DNA from: Lewinella sp. IMCC34183
GTDB lineage: Bacteria; Bacteroidota; Bacteroidia; Chitinophagales; Saprospiraceae
Assembly: GCF_003390915.1 (NCBI RefSeq)
Contig: NZ_QMEM01000001.1
Location: 1 to 64,000, forward strand
Direction of reading: 5' to 3'
DNA: 64,000 nt
Shown here: piece after piece, positions 8,059 to 16,712 of the stretch
Layout of the letters: every line of letters begins with the position of its first letter
How positions within the stretch are numbered: position 1 is the stretch's first letter
Notes under the pieces: generated by a model
What the model saw: the letters and a program-made list of their open reading frames with translations, nothing else
What the model was told of the DNA's origin: nothing
The model's database searches: none
Translations under genes and position numbers: made by a program

Positions 8059-8907
8059 CTATCGACTAGCCGTAAGCACCCCATACCGGATAGCACCACT
8101 AGCAAAGCCCTTCCGCATATACTTCATCGCCCAGGCTCCCATAATGGTCCCCTTGCCGGCGCGGACCAGCCCTGGCCAGTTGCGCGGATCCAGTCCGCTG
8201 CGGATCACCGCGCCCCAGAAGGGCTCCACGGAGTCGGACCAGTCGTCGGTGCGGAGATTGGTCAGCCCGGCCTCGGCGGCCGCCGCCTCGAGCTCGGAGA
8301 CGCTGACCAGGGGCGGGAGGTGGTAAAGGTCGCAGATCTGCTGCAGGGTATACTGGTCGGAGGGGGAGAGGTAGGGGGGCTCGTCGCGGTGGCACCAGGT
8401 GGCCATCAGCAATTTCCCGCCGGGGCGCAGCAGACTCCGAAACAGCCGGAAGAGTTGCACCTTATCTTCCATATGCTCGGCGGACTCCATGCTCCAGATC
8501 AGGTCGAAGCGGCCGGTCACCTCGGGGTCGAGGTCGTAAACGTTCTTGGCGATCAGGTTCAGGCGGTCAGACAGGCCCGCCTCGCGGTTATAGCCGTTGC
8601 CGCGGTGAGCCTGTACGGGACTCAGCGTGACGCCGATACCCTCCGCGTCGGGGTAGCGCAGGGCCAGGTACCGGCTGCTGCCCCCCACGCCGCAGCCGGC
8701 GTCGAGAAAGCGCTGGACATCCGATGTGGGGGCTACGCCCCACTCCAATAGTGCGTCGATCATGTCGAGTTGGGCCTGCTGGTGGGAGACTTTCCGCTTG
8801 CCGTCGGGGCCGTAGTAGCCGTGGTGCATCTGTTCACCCCAGGTGTCCAGCCACAGCGGGGTGGACCGGTCGTAAAAGTCCCGAATGCGCTCGTTGAGTT
8901 CTTCCAT
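8059..8907 (-). CDS. SAM methyltransferase resembling gamma-tocopherol methyltransferase (VTE4)
   Basis: A 282-aa class I methyltransferase. SAM motif I is LDAGCGVGGS (69-78), followed by SRYLA. FDLIWSMESAEHMEDK and LMATWCHRDEP are close to the matching stretches of plant and cyanobacterial gamma-tocopherol methyltransferases and related sterol or terpenoid C-methyltransferases. Only 3 bp separate it from the upstream VTE3-like gene, so the two form an operon. The likely role is methylating a prenylated aromatic ring. The exact substrate cannot be read from sequence, and other small-molecule methyltransferases share these motifs. Confidence 0.75.
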   Translation of the reverse strand: MEELNERIRDFYDRSTPLWLDTWGEQMHHGYYGPDGKRKVSHQQAQLDMIDALLEWGVAPTSDVQRFLDAGCGVGGSSRYLALRYPDAEGIGVTLSPVQAHRGNGYNREAGLSDRLNLIAKNVYDLDPEVTGRFDLIWSMESAEHMEDKVQLFRLFRSLLRPGGKLLMATWCHRDEPPYLSPSDQYTLQQICDLYHLPPLVSVSELEAAAAEAGLTNLRTDDWSDSVEPFWGAVIRSGLDPRNWPGLVRAGKGTIMGAWAMKYMRKGFASGAIRYGVLTASR

Positions 8908-8910
8908 AGG

Positions 8911-9837
8911 TCAGCGGCGGCGGCGCAGGATGGCCCGTCCGATGAAGAAGACGGCGACGGCACCGAGGCCGTACAGTACGGCCTTCTGCTCCTTGTTGAG
9001 GGGTTGTTGCTCGCCTTCCACGCCGCGTAGCGGAGCGGTGACGTGGGCCAGCAGCGCCATCGGAATGAACAGGAAGCCGGCGGTAGAACCCACCAGCACG
9101 CGGCCGGTGAGCAGGAGGTTACGGCCGAGCCAGCCGCCCTCGGGTTCGTGGGCGGTAAGGGCGCGCGAGCGGCGCGGACCGGCCTTGGCACTTGGACCGG
9201 GGGCGGGCTTGGTGCCCACGATCGCGATACCGTAGCGTTCGTTCGCCTGCCACTGCGGCCGTACGTATACCCAGTCGATATCAGTGAAGCCGGCAGTTTG
9301 GAAGTAAAGATGGTAGTCGTTTTCCGGCGGAAACAGCATCCAGGCGTTTGCGATGAACTTGCTGACCGGATTGACGGGTTCGATGGGGCCGATCATGAGT
9401 GCCTGACCGCCCTCCTTGACCACGCGGTAGGCCTCGAAGATCCCCTGCTGGGGGTCGGGCCAGTACTCGATGGAGCCGGCGGAAACATACCGGTCGAAGG
9501 TATCGTCGGGGAAGGGCAGGTGCTCGGCGTCACCGAGGCGGAAGCGGCAGTTTTCCAGTTCCGGTTTGACCATGGCGCGCTCCATTTGCTGGGGGCTCTG
9601 GTCGAGACAGATGACGTTGCGGGCGGGTACCCGCTGCACGATGCCCTGGGTAGTGAACCCGGTACCCGAACCTACATCCAGCACCTTTAGCTTGTCGGGC
9701 TCGGACCAGTCCACGATGTCGAGGGCCTTCTCCCGCATGGGCTCGGTCCAGAACAGGGGGTTAACCAGCTTATCGTAAAAGTTGGACAGGTAGCGGTAAA
9801 ACCAGAAGGCTTCCCGCTTGTGCTGCATTAGTCTCAT
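8911..9837 (-). CDS. Membrane-tethered methyltransferase resembling plant MPBQ/MSBQ methyltransferase (VTE3)
   Basis: A 308-aa protein. The methyltransferase half has FYDKLVNPLFWTEPMR, motif I VLDVGSGTGFTT (52-63), DQSPQQM (79-85) and FDRYVSAGSIEYWPDP (114-129). The last stretch is nearly identical to plant VTE3, which methylates quinol precursors of tocopherol and plastoquinone. A basic linker and two hydrophobic segments (about 235-260 and 285-303) follow, ending RRRR, which suggests a C-terminal membrane anchor. ATG 9837-9835 was chosen because it precedes the conserved N-terminus; ATG 9828-9826 is an alternative. It is first gene of the pair with the VTE4-like gene. Confidence 0.8.
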   Translation of the reverse strand: MRLMQHKREAFWFYRYLSNFYDKLVNPLFWTEPMREKALDIVDWSEPDKLKVLDVGSGTGFTTQGIVQRVPARNVICLDQSPQQMERAMVKPELENCRFRLGDAEHLPFPDDTFDRYVSAGSIEYWPDPQQGIFEAYRVVKEGGQALMIGPIEPVNPVSKFIANAWMLFPPENDYHLYFQTAGFTDIDWVYVRPQWQANERYGIAIVGTKPAPGPSAKAGPRRSRALTAHEPEGGWLGRNLLLTGRVLVGSTAGFLFIPMALLAHVTAPLRGVEGEQQPLNKEQKAVLYGLGAVAVFFIGRAILRRRR

Positions 9838-9971
9838 GGGCGAATCAGTTGCTCCATGTAATACGCCAGCCGGCCCTTTGTTCGCGCCAATCTTTCGCCA
9901 TCGGAACAACACGGCCTCCGCACCTGCGTTCCCGCCATTAACTCTACCTTGGCGTTTAATCCACCCCGACC

Positions 9972-12050
9972 TTGGCAAACGAATTAGTCAAACGCGATTC
10001 TTCCTGGCTGGAATTCAACGCGCGGGTACTGCAGGAAGCTGCCGACCCCCGCGTCCCGTTATATGAACGGATCCGGTTTCTGGCCATCTACAGCTCCAAC
10101 CTGGACGAATTTTACCGCGTACGGGTATCGTCGCTGCGTCAGTTCAAGAAGCTGCCGAAGAACGAGCGGCGCCGCCTGTTCACCTTCCGGCCGAAGCGGG
10201 AGCTGAAGAACATCCGCCGCACCGTGTACCGGCAGCAGGAGGAGTTCGGGCGCATCTTCCGCGATGAGATCCTGCCCCAGCTGGTAGACGAGAACATCCA
10301 CCTGATCCACTCCGACCAGATGGACGATGCCCAGCGCGCCTTTGCCGCCGAGCACTTCGACCACAACATCAAGCCCCACCTGGAGCTCCACTGGCTCCCC
10401 ACCGAGGACGAGCAGGAAGCCGGTCATGAACTCCCCTTCCTGGACGACGGCCAGCTCTGCCTCGCCGTGAGCCTCAACGAGCCCGAAGCCGAGGAAACCG
10501 GCGAGGTGGCCCTGGTGCCGCTGCCCGTCGACCGCACGGGGCGTTTTTTGGTACTGCCCAGTCCGGAGGACGACCCGGAAGGCTACTACGTGATCTTCAC
10601 CGACAGCGTGGTGCGCGCCAACCTGGGCCGGTGGATGGACCGACGGGTCGACTTCGGCTACAGTTTCAAGCTCAGCCGCGACGCGGAACTCTACATCGAC
10701 AATGAGTTCGACGGCGACCTCCTCCGCAAGATCGAGCACAGCCTGGCCACGCGCGACACCGGCCTGCCTACCCGCTTCCTCTACGACGGCGACATGCCCA
10801 GTTGGATGCTCAACCGCCTCAAGAGGGCCCTGCACTTGTCGAAGTACGATATGATCCCCGGGGCGCGCTACCACAACTTCAACGACTTCTTCACCTTCCC
10901 GCAGCCCCCCGGCCGGGAGTACCTGGCGTACGAACCGCTGCCCCCGCTGCCGCACCTGAAGCTGGAAAACGCCACCAGCATCATGGACGTGATCCAGGCG
11001 ACCGACGTGCTGCTGAGCTTTCCGTACCAGAAGTACGATTACGTACCGCAGCTGATCCGCGAGGCCGCCGATCACCCGGAAGTGCGCAAGATCCGCATTA
11101 CGCTGTACCGGGTGGCCAAGAGGTCGCAGGTCGTCAGCAACCTGCTCTACGCCCTGCAGCAGGGTAAGCAGGTGGAGGCTTTCGTGGAGGCCAAGGCCCG
11201 CTTCGATGAGGCCAGCAACCTTTACTGGGGTAAGGAAATGACCGAGGCAGGTGCCTACGTGCGGTACAGCTATCCGGCCGTCAAGGTCCACACTAAACTG
11301 CTACACATCGAGCGGCGTACCGAGGAGGGTGACACGATCCACTACAGCTACATCGGCACGGGCAACTTTAACGAGAAAACGGCCAAACTTTACACGGACC
11401 ACGCCCTGCTGACCGCGCGCCCCGCCCTGGGTAAGGACGTCGAGCGGGTCTTCGACCTGCTACGGGGCAGGCTCATCCTGCCCCGCTGCAAGCACCTGCT
11501 GGTCGCCCCCTTCAATATGGAGGAGGAATTTTTGGACCTGATCGACCACGAGATCGAGATCGCTCGCGAGGGAGGCCACGCCTACATTTTCCTGAAAATG
11601 AACAGCCTCGAGGAAGAGACCATGATCGCGAAGATCCGGGAGGCCGCGCGGGCCGGGGTACAGGTACGGCTGATCGTGCGCGGCATCTGCCGGCTGGTCC
11701 CCGGACCAAAGGAGCACATCAAGATCATCAGCATCATCGACCGCTTTCTGGAGCACGCCCGCATTTTCATCTTCGGCAATAACGGAGCCGAAAAGGTGTA
11801 CATGGGCTCGGCCGACTGGATGAACCGCAACCTGTACCGGCGGGTGGAGGTGGTGACGCCGATCTACGACCACCTCATCAAGCTAGAGCTGCGCCGCATC
11901 ATGGATATGCAGTGGCGCGATAACCAGCGCGCGCGGCACATTTCCGAGCGGGAGCTTAATCGCTACCGAAAAGCGGGGCCCGATGCCGGTACCTTCCGGG
12001 CACAGCAGGATATCTACGACTATTTCCGCCGCCAACTCGACGGGGCATGA
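9972..12050 (+). CDS. ppk: Polyphosphate kinase 1
   Basis: A 692-aa Ppk1, the usual length, making polyphosphate from ATP. The N-terminal domain starts RDSSWLEFNARVLQEA. Catalytic His is H440 in PAVKVHTKLLHI, followed by YIGTGNFNEKTAKLYTDHALL, and both PLD-like halves are present. The start is TTG 9972, because the conserved N-terminus begins there and no ATG is near; a TACCTTGG box lies 19 nt upstream (9945-9952). Its TGA overlaps the next ATG. It is the first gene of a four-gene operon to 14591. Confidence 0.96.
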   Translation: MANELVKRDSSWLEFNARVLQEAADPRVPLYERIRFLAIYSSNLDEFYRVRVSSLRQFKKLPKNERRRLFTFRPKRELKNIRRTVYRQQEEFGRIFRDEILPQLVDENIHLIHSDQMDDAQRAFAAEHFDHNIKPHLELHWLPTEDEQEAGHELPFLDDGQLCLAVSLNEPEAEETGEVALVPLPVDRTGRFLVLPSPEDDPEGYYVIFTDSVVRANLGRWMDRRVDFGYSFKLSRDAELYIDNEFDGDLLRKIEHSLATRDTGLPTRFLYDGDMPSWMLNRLKRALHLSKYDMIPGARYHNFNDFFTFPQPPGREYLAYEPLPPLPHLKLENATSIMDVIQATDVLLSFPYQKYDYVPQLIREAADHPEVRKIRITLYRVAKRSQVVSNLLYALQQGKQVEAFVEAKARFDEASNLYWGKEMTEAGAYVRYSYPAVKVHTKLLHIERRTEEGDTIHYSYIGTGNFNEKTAKLYTDHALLTARPALGKDVERVFDLLRGRLILPRCKHLLVAPFNMEEEFLDLIDHEIEIAREGGHAYIFLKMNSLEEETMIAKIREAARAGVQVRLIVRGICRLVPGPKEHIKIISIIDRFLEHARIFIFGNNGAEKVYMGSADWMNRNLYRRVEVVTPIYDHLIKLELRRIMDMQWRDNQRARHISERELNRYRKAGPDAGTFRAQQDIYDYFRRQLDGA

Positions 12051-12625
12051 ACTTCCTGGCGCACCTGACGCTCTCCCACTTTTCGGCCGACCTCCAGGTC
12101 GGTAACTTCGTCGGCGACTTTATCCGGGGCCGGGAACTGGCGCAACTGCCACCGGGCATCCGCCGGGGCGTATTGATGCACCGCGCCATTGACGCGCTCA
12201 CCGATGCCGATCCCGACGTGCGGGCCCTGAACGCCCGCATCCGCGAACGCCACGGACGGTACGCGCCGGTGGTCAGTGACGTGGCCTTCGACCACTTTCT
12301 GTACCTCAATTGGGATCGGTTCGGTCCCGCCCCCTTCGATGAGTTTACGGCGCAGGTATATCGCCGGCTCGACGCGGCCCGCGACGACATGCCAATGCGT
12401 ATCTGCGGTCATATCGACGCGATCGTGCGGCACGAGTGGCTGGGTATGTACGCGACGCAAAACGGCATGCGCGACGTCTTCCGCCGTATGACGCCGCGGC
12501 TCAGCCGGCCGGAGCTGGTCCGGGATGCGCACCTTTCCCTGGTTCATCTCACCGAACCCATCAACCAGGCCCTGCTGCGACTGTTCCCCCGGTTACAACA
12601 GCTAGCCGAATCCTACCGTGAGTGA
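12047..12625 (+). CDS. ACP phosphodiesterase-like protein (AcpH/DUF479 family)
   Basis: A 192-aa protein starting MNFLAHLTLS with NFVGDFIRG, the pattern of acyl-carrier-protein phosphodiesterase AcpH, which removes 4'-phosphopantetheine from ACP. RGVLMHRAID and SDVAFDHFL supply the His and Asp residues of this HD-like family. The start overlaps the ppk stop (ATGA) and the end overlaps the next gene by 8 bp, so translation is probably coupled. Enzyme activity is inferred from the family only. Confidence 0.8.
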   Translation: MNFLAHLTLSHFSADLQVGNFVGDFIRGRELAQLPPGIRRGVLMHRAIDALTDADPDVRALNARIRERHGRYAPVVSDVAFDHFLYLNWDRFGPAPFDEFTAQVYRRLDAARDDMPMRICGHIDAIVRHEWLGMYATQNGMRDVFRRMTPRLSRPELVRDAHLSLVHLTEPINQALLRLFPRLQQLAESYRE

Positions 12626-13082
12626 CTCCTCTTATGCAATAGATCTACGCCTTGAGCGGTTTTCCTCCTACCTCACCGTGAAGGTGAGCGGCAACCAGCG
12701 TATGGTCCGCGACGAGATCCGGAAAAAGTGGCTCGTCCTCCAGCCGGAAGAATTTGTCCGGCAGCTGTTGCTGCACTTCCTGATCCGGGATATGCGCTAC
12801 AACCGCAACCGCATTACCGTCGAACGCGGCGTGGCGGTGAACGGCGAACCGCGACGGACGGATATTCTGGTATTTGACCAGGATATGCGGCCGTTCCTGC
12901 TCATTGAGTGCAAGGCGCCCAAGGTGCCGCTTACAACGGATGTGTTCCGGCAGGCGGCAAATTACAACGGACCCTTGCGCGTACCGTACCTTATGATCTC
13001 CAACGGCCGCGAATCCTACGTAGCCGCCATCGACTACACCGCGGAGGACTACCGCCTGATGAGGCACGTCCCCGAATGGTGA
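12618..13082 (+). CDS. Stand-alone HsdR N-terminal-like PD-(D/E)XK nuclease domain protein
   Basis: A 154-aa protein matching the N-terminal nuclease domain of type I restriction HsdR subunits without the helicase. The catalytic pattern is intact: D82 in RRTDILVF, and E97 and K99 in LLIECKAP. No hsdM or hsdS is nearby, so it is unlikely to be a restriction system; such short proteins are common in Bacteroidota beside housekeeping genes. GTG 12618 overlaps the previous gene by 8 bp. The biological role is unknown. Confidence 0.75.
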   Translation: MSDSSYAIDLRLERFSSYLTVKVSGNQRMVRDEIRKKWLVLQPEEFVRQLLLHFLIRDMRYNRNRITVERGVAVNGEPRRTDILVFDQDMRPFLLIECKAPKVPLTTDVFRQAANYNGPLRVPYLMISNGRESYVAAIDYTAEDYRLMRHVPEW

Positions 13083-13094
13083 TATCCTCAGCCC

Positions 13095-14591
13095 GTGCCC
13101 AAACTGCTCCACGTCGACGATTTGTCTTTGTCCCTGGCGGACGGTACTCCGGTCATTGACGGGTTCGGCTTCGAGGTGGCGGCCGGCGAATCGGTGGGGC
13201 TGATCGGTCCTTCCGGCTGTGGCAAAAGCCTCACCACCCATGCGCTGTTAGGCCTGCTGCCCGAGGCCGTACGCCTCCGGCGTGGTACGGCGGATTTTCA
13301 GTGCCGCGGGGGAGAAACGGTGGACCTGCTGTCCTGCTCCGAGCGGCGGCGTGCATTACTGCGCGGCCGTGAGATCGCCCTTATCTTCCAGGAACCCCAG
13401 AGCGCGTTGAACCCCGTACTTTCCTGTGGCCGGCAGCTCCTGGAGACCATCCGGGAAGTCGGGGGGGAAGAGGGGCCCGCGGAGGAAACGGCCCAACAAC
13501 TTTTGGAACAAGTAGGGCTGGCGCCCCTCGGCCGGCGCGTACTGGCGGCCCTGCCGGGCGAATTGAGCGGGGGGCAGCTGCAACGGCTGCTCATCGCGAT
13601 GGCCCTTGCGGGGCGTCCCCGGCTGCTCATCGCCGATGAACCCACGACCTCCCTCGACGCGCTTACGGAACGGGAAATTATCGTCCTGCTGGACCGTCTG
13701 CGGCGTGAGCACGCCATGGGTATGCTCTTCATCGCCCACGACCCCCGCCTCATCCGCCGCGTTACGGACCGGCAGGTGCAGGTCCCCGGTACCGCTGTTG
13801 CGAGCTATCCAGTGGCCACGGCGGTCGCGGAGCGGAGGGAGCTGGAGGACACGTCGGAGCGGACGCTCTCGGTCGAGGGGCTGCGCATCGGGTACGGGGA
13901 GGCCCGGAAACCCGCCATACGCGATTGTTCGTTTCACATACGGTCCGGCGAATGGGTAGGACTCATCGGCCCCAGCGGCTGCGGCAAGAGCACGCTCGCC
14001 GGCTGGCTGGTAGGGCTGCAGGGCGCCCAGTCCGGCCGGTTGCGGGCGGCGGAACTGGAATTGCCGGCAACCCTTGGGGGGCGGCAGATCCGGCAGGCTA
14101 CCGGTGCACAGGTAATCTTCCAGGATGTGGCCGGCAGCCTTAACCCCCGCATGACCATCGGCCGTGCGATCAGCGAAGTGCTCCGCCCCGGCGGAGGCGA
14201 CGACGTACGGACCCTGCTCCGTCAGGTCGACCTGCCGCCGGACCGGACCATGCCCAAGTATCCTAACCAGCTCAGTGGCGGGCAGCGTCAGCGGGTCGCG
14301 ATCGCGCGGGCCCTGGCCGCTGCCCCCCGCCTGCTTATCTGTGACGAAGCCTTCTCCGGTCTCGATCTTCCGCTGCGCATGGAGGTGCTCGCGCTTTTGC
14401 GGCGGGTCTGCGCCGCGCGGAAGATCAGCGTACTGCTCATCACCCATGATCTGGAAACGGCACTGGAATGTACGGATACCGTGCTGCTGATGGAGGAGGG
14501 AGAGATCGTGGAGCGCGGCCGGACCTCGGAAGTATTCGGTGCTCCCACGAGCGAACTGGGTCGGCGCTTCGCCGCGGCCCGCAACTGGTAA
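13095..14591 (+). CDS. Double-ATPase ABC transporter protein (DppD-DppF-like fusion)
   Basis: A 498-aa protein with two ABC ATPase domains. The first has Walker A GPSGCGKS (38-45), signature LSGGQ (near 158) and Walker B LLIADEPTTSLD. The second has Walker A GPSGCGKS (292-299), signature LSGGQRQR and LLICDEAFSGLD. The pattern is that of peptide or nickel uptake ATPases fused head to tail. GTG 13095 follows the previous stop by 12 bp. No permease or binding protein is in the window, so substrate and partners are unknown. Confidence 0.85.
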   Translation: MPKLLHVDDLSLSLADGTPVIDGFGFEVAAGESVGLIGPSGCGKSLTTHALLGLLPEAVRLRRGTADFQCRGGETVDLLSCSERRRALLRGREIALIFQEPQSALNPVLSCGRQLLETIREVGGEEGPAEETAQQLLEQVGLAPLGRRVLAALPGELSGGQLQRLLIAMALAGRPRLLIADEPTTSLDALTEREIIVLLDRLRREHAMGMLFIAHDPRLIRRVTDRQVQVPGTAVASYPVATAVAERRELEDTSERTLSVEGLRIGYGEARKPAIRDCSFHIRSGEWVGLIGPSGCGKSTLAGWLVGLQGAQSGRLRAAELELPATLGGRQIRQATGAQVIFQDVAGSLNPRMTIGRAISEVLRPGGGDDVRTLLRQVDLPPDRTMPKYPNQLSGGQRQRVAIARALAAAPRLLICDEAFSGLDLPLRMEVLALLRRVCAARKISVLLITHDLETALECTDTVLLMEEGEIVERGRTSEVFGAPTSELGRRFAAARNW

Positions 14592-14627
14592 AGAACTAAA
14601 GCACCGGGCGGGTACGTTAAGACGGCT

Positions 14628-15230
14628 ATGAAGCGATCGTCCCTACTCCTCTTCCTGTTGGGCCCGTGCTGGCTGTTGGCGCAATCCTACGACGCCGCCC
14701 TGGGCATCCGGGTAGGAACCGAATGGGGGGCTACGGCCCAACTCCGGGTTCCGCAGATCCACAAGAACTTCGTGCTGGAAGGTATCCTGCTCAGTTCCAT
14801 AGGCAAGGACGAGGGCACGCTGACCCTGCTGGGCAAGCAGCACCAGCCGCTGCTGAGCCGGCGGCTCAACCTCTTTTACGGGGCGGGACTGCACGCCGGC
14901 TGGAGCAACGAGGTCGACGGGGATACCGGGCAGACCTTCAACGGTCCGAAAGGGATAACCGGGATCGTCGGCCTGGAGGCGACGTTTGCCCGCATCAACA
15001 TCAGCTACGACTTCAAGCCCGCGCTCAACGTCGCCGGTGGGGCCTCGGTGCTCGACACCCACACCGCCGTGAGCGTGCGCTACGTCATCGGCAAGCGGTA
15101 CAGCATCTGGGACCGCAGCAAGGAAAAGGAGATCCGCAAGCGGCGGCGCGTCCGGGACCGCGAGGGGCGGCGTGAGGAACGGCGGCGTTCGGACAAGCGG
15201 TGGTTCCAATTCTGGAAGGCCGGCGAGTAG
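14628..15230 (+). CDS. Secreted outer-membrane-type protein with polybasic C-terminus
   Basis: A 200-aa protein with a signal peptide ending near LLAQS (residue 19). It has alternating beta-strand-like sequence to about residue 160, then a strongly basic tail rich in Arg, Lys and Glu (about 163-190) ending FQFWKAGE. No family was recognised. The start ATG at 14628 is 7 nt after a TACGTTAA box. It is separated from the ABC gene by 36 bp and from the reductase by 73 bp, so operon membership is unclear. Confidence 0.7.
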   Translation: MKRSSLLLFLLGPCWLLAQSYDAALGIRVGTEWGATAQLRVPQIHKNFVLEGILLSSIGKDEGTLTLLGKQHQPLLSRRLNLFYGAGLHAGWSNEVDGDTGQTFNGPKGITGIVGLEATFARINISYDFKPALNVAGGASVLDTHTAVSVRYVIGKRYSIWDRSKEKEIRKRRRVRDREGRREERRRSDKRWFQFWKAGE

Positions 15231-15303
15231 CGCCGACCGCCGGCGGCCGCCCCGCTTGAACACCCTCCCCCCGATGGGGTTTGGCAGTAGACAAACCGCC
15301 CCA

Positions 15304-16479
15304 ATGCCCCAACCAGAGTACGATGTAGTCATCATCGGGGCCGGCCCCGCCGGCTCCACCACCGCCCGTTTCACCGCCGCTGCCGGCCTGCGCACGCTGC
15401 TCGTCGACAAACGGCAGGAATTGGGGGCCCCCATCCAGTGCTCCGGTGCCATCAGCCGCCACGCCCTGGAAGACGTGGGCATCGTTCCGGATGACGAGTT
15501 TATCCACGAGGCCATTTACGGCTTCGCCATCTACGACCAAACCGGCGAGCGCCACGTCCACGATTACCGTTCGCTCAAGCCCGACGAATACGGCAGCGGC
15601 CCCGGCCGAAAGCCGCTCGGCTACGTAGTCGACCGCCGCCGCTTCGATCGCTACCTGCTTACCCAGGCCGAACGAGCGGGCGCGGACACCTGGCTCAAAA
15701 CCGAAGGGCGGGGGTACACCCCGACCGACGATGGCGGCTGTACCGTGCACCTGCGGCGCTACAACCAGGATATCGACGTGCGCGCCCGGCTGCTGGTGGG
15801 TGCCGACGGGCTCCAGTCGCAGGTAGGCAAGTGGGCTGGCCTGCAGACCCACATCAAGATCACCGAGCTGGCGGGTTGTCTCCAGTTTATCGTCGACCGC
15901 GTGGAGACCGAGGGCCTGCTGGAGATCGTCACCGGCCACGAGTGGGCCCCCGGGGGCTACGCCTGGGTGTTCCCGAAGGGGCACGGCTACGCGGAGATCG
16001 GCCTCGGTGTCATCGCCACGATGACCGATAAGCCGGCCCGCTGGCACCTCGATAAATTCATGACGCAGAGCTTCTTTCGTGAGCGCTTTGCCGATTGCCG
16101 CATCCTCGAGGTGCAGGGCGGGGGCGTACCCCTCGCGGCCCCATTGCGGACCCAGTACGCCGACAACCTGATTCTGGTCGGCGACGCCGCCCGCCACGTC
16201 AATCCCATCACCGGCGGCGGACTGCATACGGCCGTAGCGGGGGGGAAGATCGCCGCCGGCTTCATCACCGGCCACCTCGAAGACGGAATGCCGCTGCGCG
16301 ACGGTGCCCTCCGAGCCTACCAGGACGTATGGCTGGACGCACTGGGCGACAAGATGTGGAAGCTCTACGGGATAAAGACCGACATCTTTCACAACATGAA
16401 CATCCGCGAGCGCGACGAGCAGCTCTACGCCACCATGGCCGACTACTTTAGCCCGACCTCAGAATTCAAAAAAATATGA
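15304..16479 (+). CDS. Geranylgeranyl reductase family FAD-dependent oxidoreductase
   Basis: A 391-aa flavoprotein with the FAD motif VVIIGAGPAGSTTA (8-21), a central ADGLQSQVGKW and late GDAARHVNPITGGGLHTA, the pattern of the ChlP/digeranylgeranyl-glycerophospholipid reductase family. These enzymes saturate isoprenoid chains on lipids, chlorophyll or quinones. The start was set at ATG 15304, because the FAD fold begins there; an upstream in-frame extension lacks similarity. It ends in an ATGA overlap with a ferredoxin gene, a likely electron donor. Prenyl-quinone side chains are a plausible substrate. Confidence 0.85.
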   Translation: MPQPEYDVVIIGAGPAGSTTARFTAAAGLRTLLVDKRQELGAPIQCSGAISRHALEDVGIVPDDEFIHEAIYGFAIYDQTGERHVHDYRSLKPDEYGSGPGRKPLGYVVDRRRFDRYLLTQAERAGADTWLKTEGRGYTPTDDGGCTVHLRRYNQDIDVRARLLVGADGLQSQVGKWAGLQTHIKITELAGCLQFIVDRVETEGLLEIVTGHEWAPGGYAWVFPKGHGYAEIGLGVIATMTDKPARWHLDKFMTQSFFRERFADCRILEVQGGGVPLAAPLRTQYADNLILVGDAARHVNPITGGGLHTAVAGGKIAAGFITGHLEDGMPLRDGALRAYQDVWLDALGDKMWKLYGIKTDIFHNMNIRERDEQLYATMADYFSPTSEFKKI

Positions 16480-16712
16480 GCAAGCAACAGCCCGTATTAT
16501 TCAACATCGGCTGGAATGCCTGTATCAACTGCGGAGCGTGCGTAGCCATCTGCCCCCAGGAGGCGGGCTTCGTCAGTCCGTTCGACACCATAGCGGTCGA
16601 CCGGCCCTGCGACATCGCCTGCCTGTTGTGTGAGCAGATCTGCCCCGTCGATACCATTACCCACGTGCCGGCCCCGGCACCCGCTACGCAAAACGGTGCA
16701 GGCGTTCGATAA
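16476..16712 (+). CDS. Ferredoxin, two [4Fe-4S] motifs
   Basis: A 78-aa protein with C16, C19, C22 and C26 (CX2CX2CX3CP) and a second set C45, C49, C52 and C56 (CX3CX2CX3CP). The first spacing of the second set is one residue longer than usual. The start overlaps the reductase stop, so it is translationally coupled and probably supplies electrons to that enzyme. Its 3' end overlaps convergent threonine aldolase by 29 bp. Confidence 0.85.
   Translation: MSKQQPVLFNIGWNACINCGACVAICPQEAGFVSPFDTIAVDRPCDIACLLCEQICPVDTITHVPAPAPATQNGAGVR

Noticed and set aside
10059-11291. 410-codon minus-strand ORF opposite ppk
   Set aside because: It is a shadow frame of GC-rich coding DNA with no recognisable domain.
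12618-13082. Remnant of a type I restriction system
   Set aside because: Only an HsdR N-terminal-like domain is present, with no hsdM, hsdS or helicase, and it sits tightly in a ppk operon.
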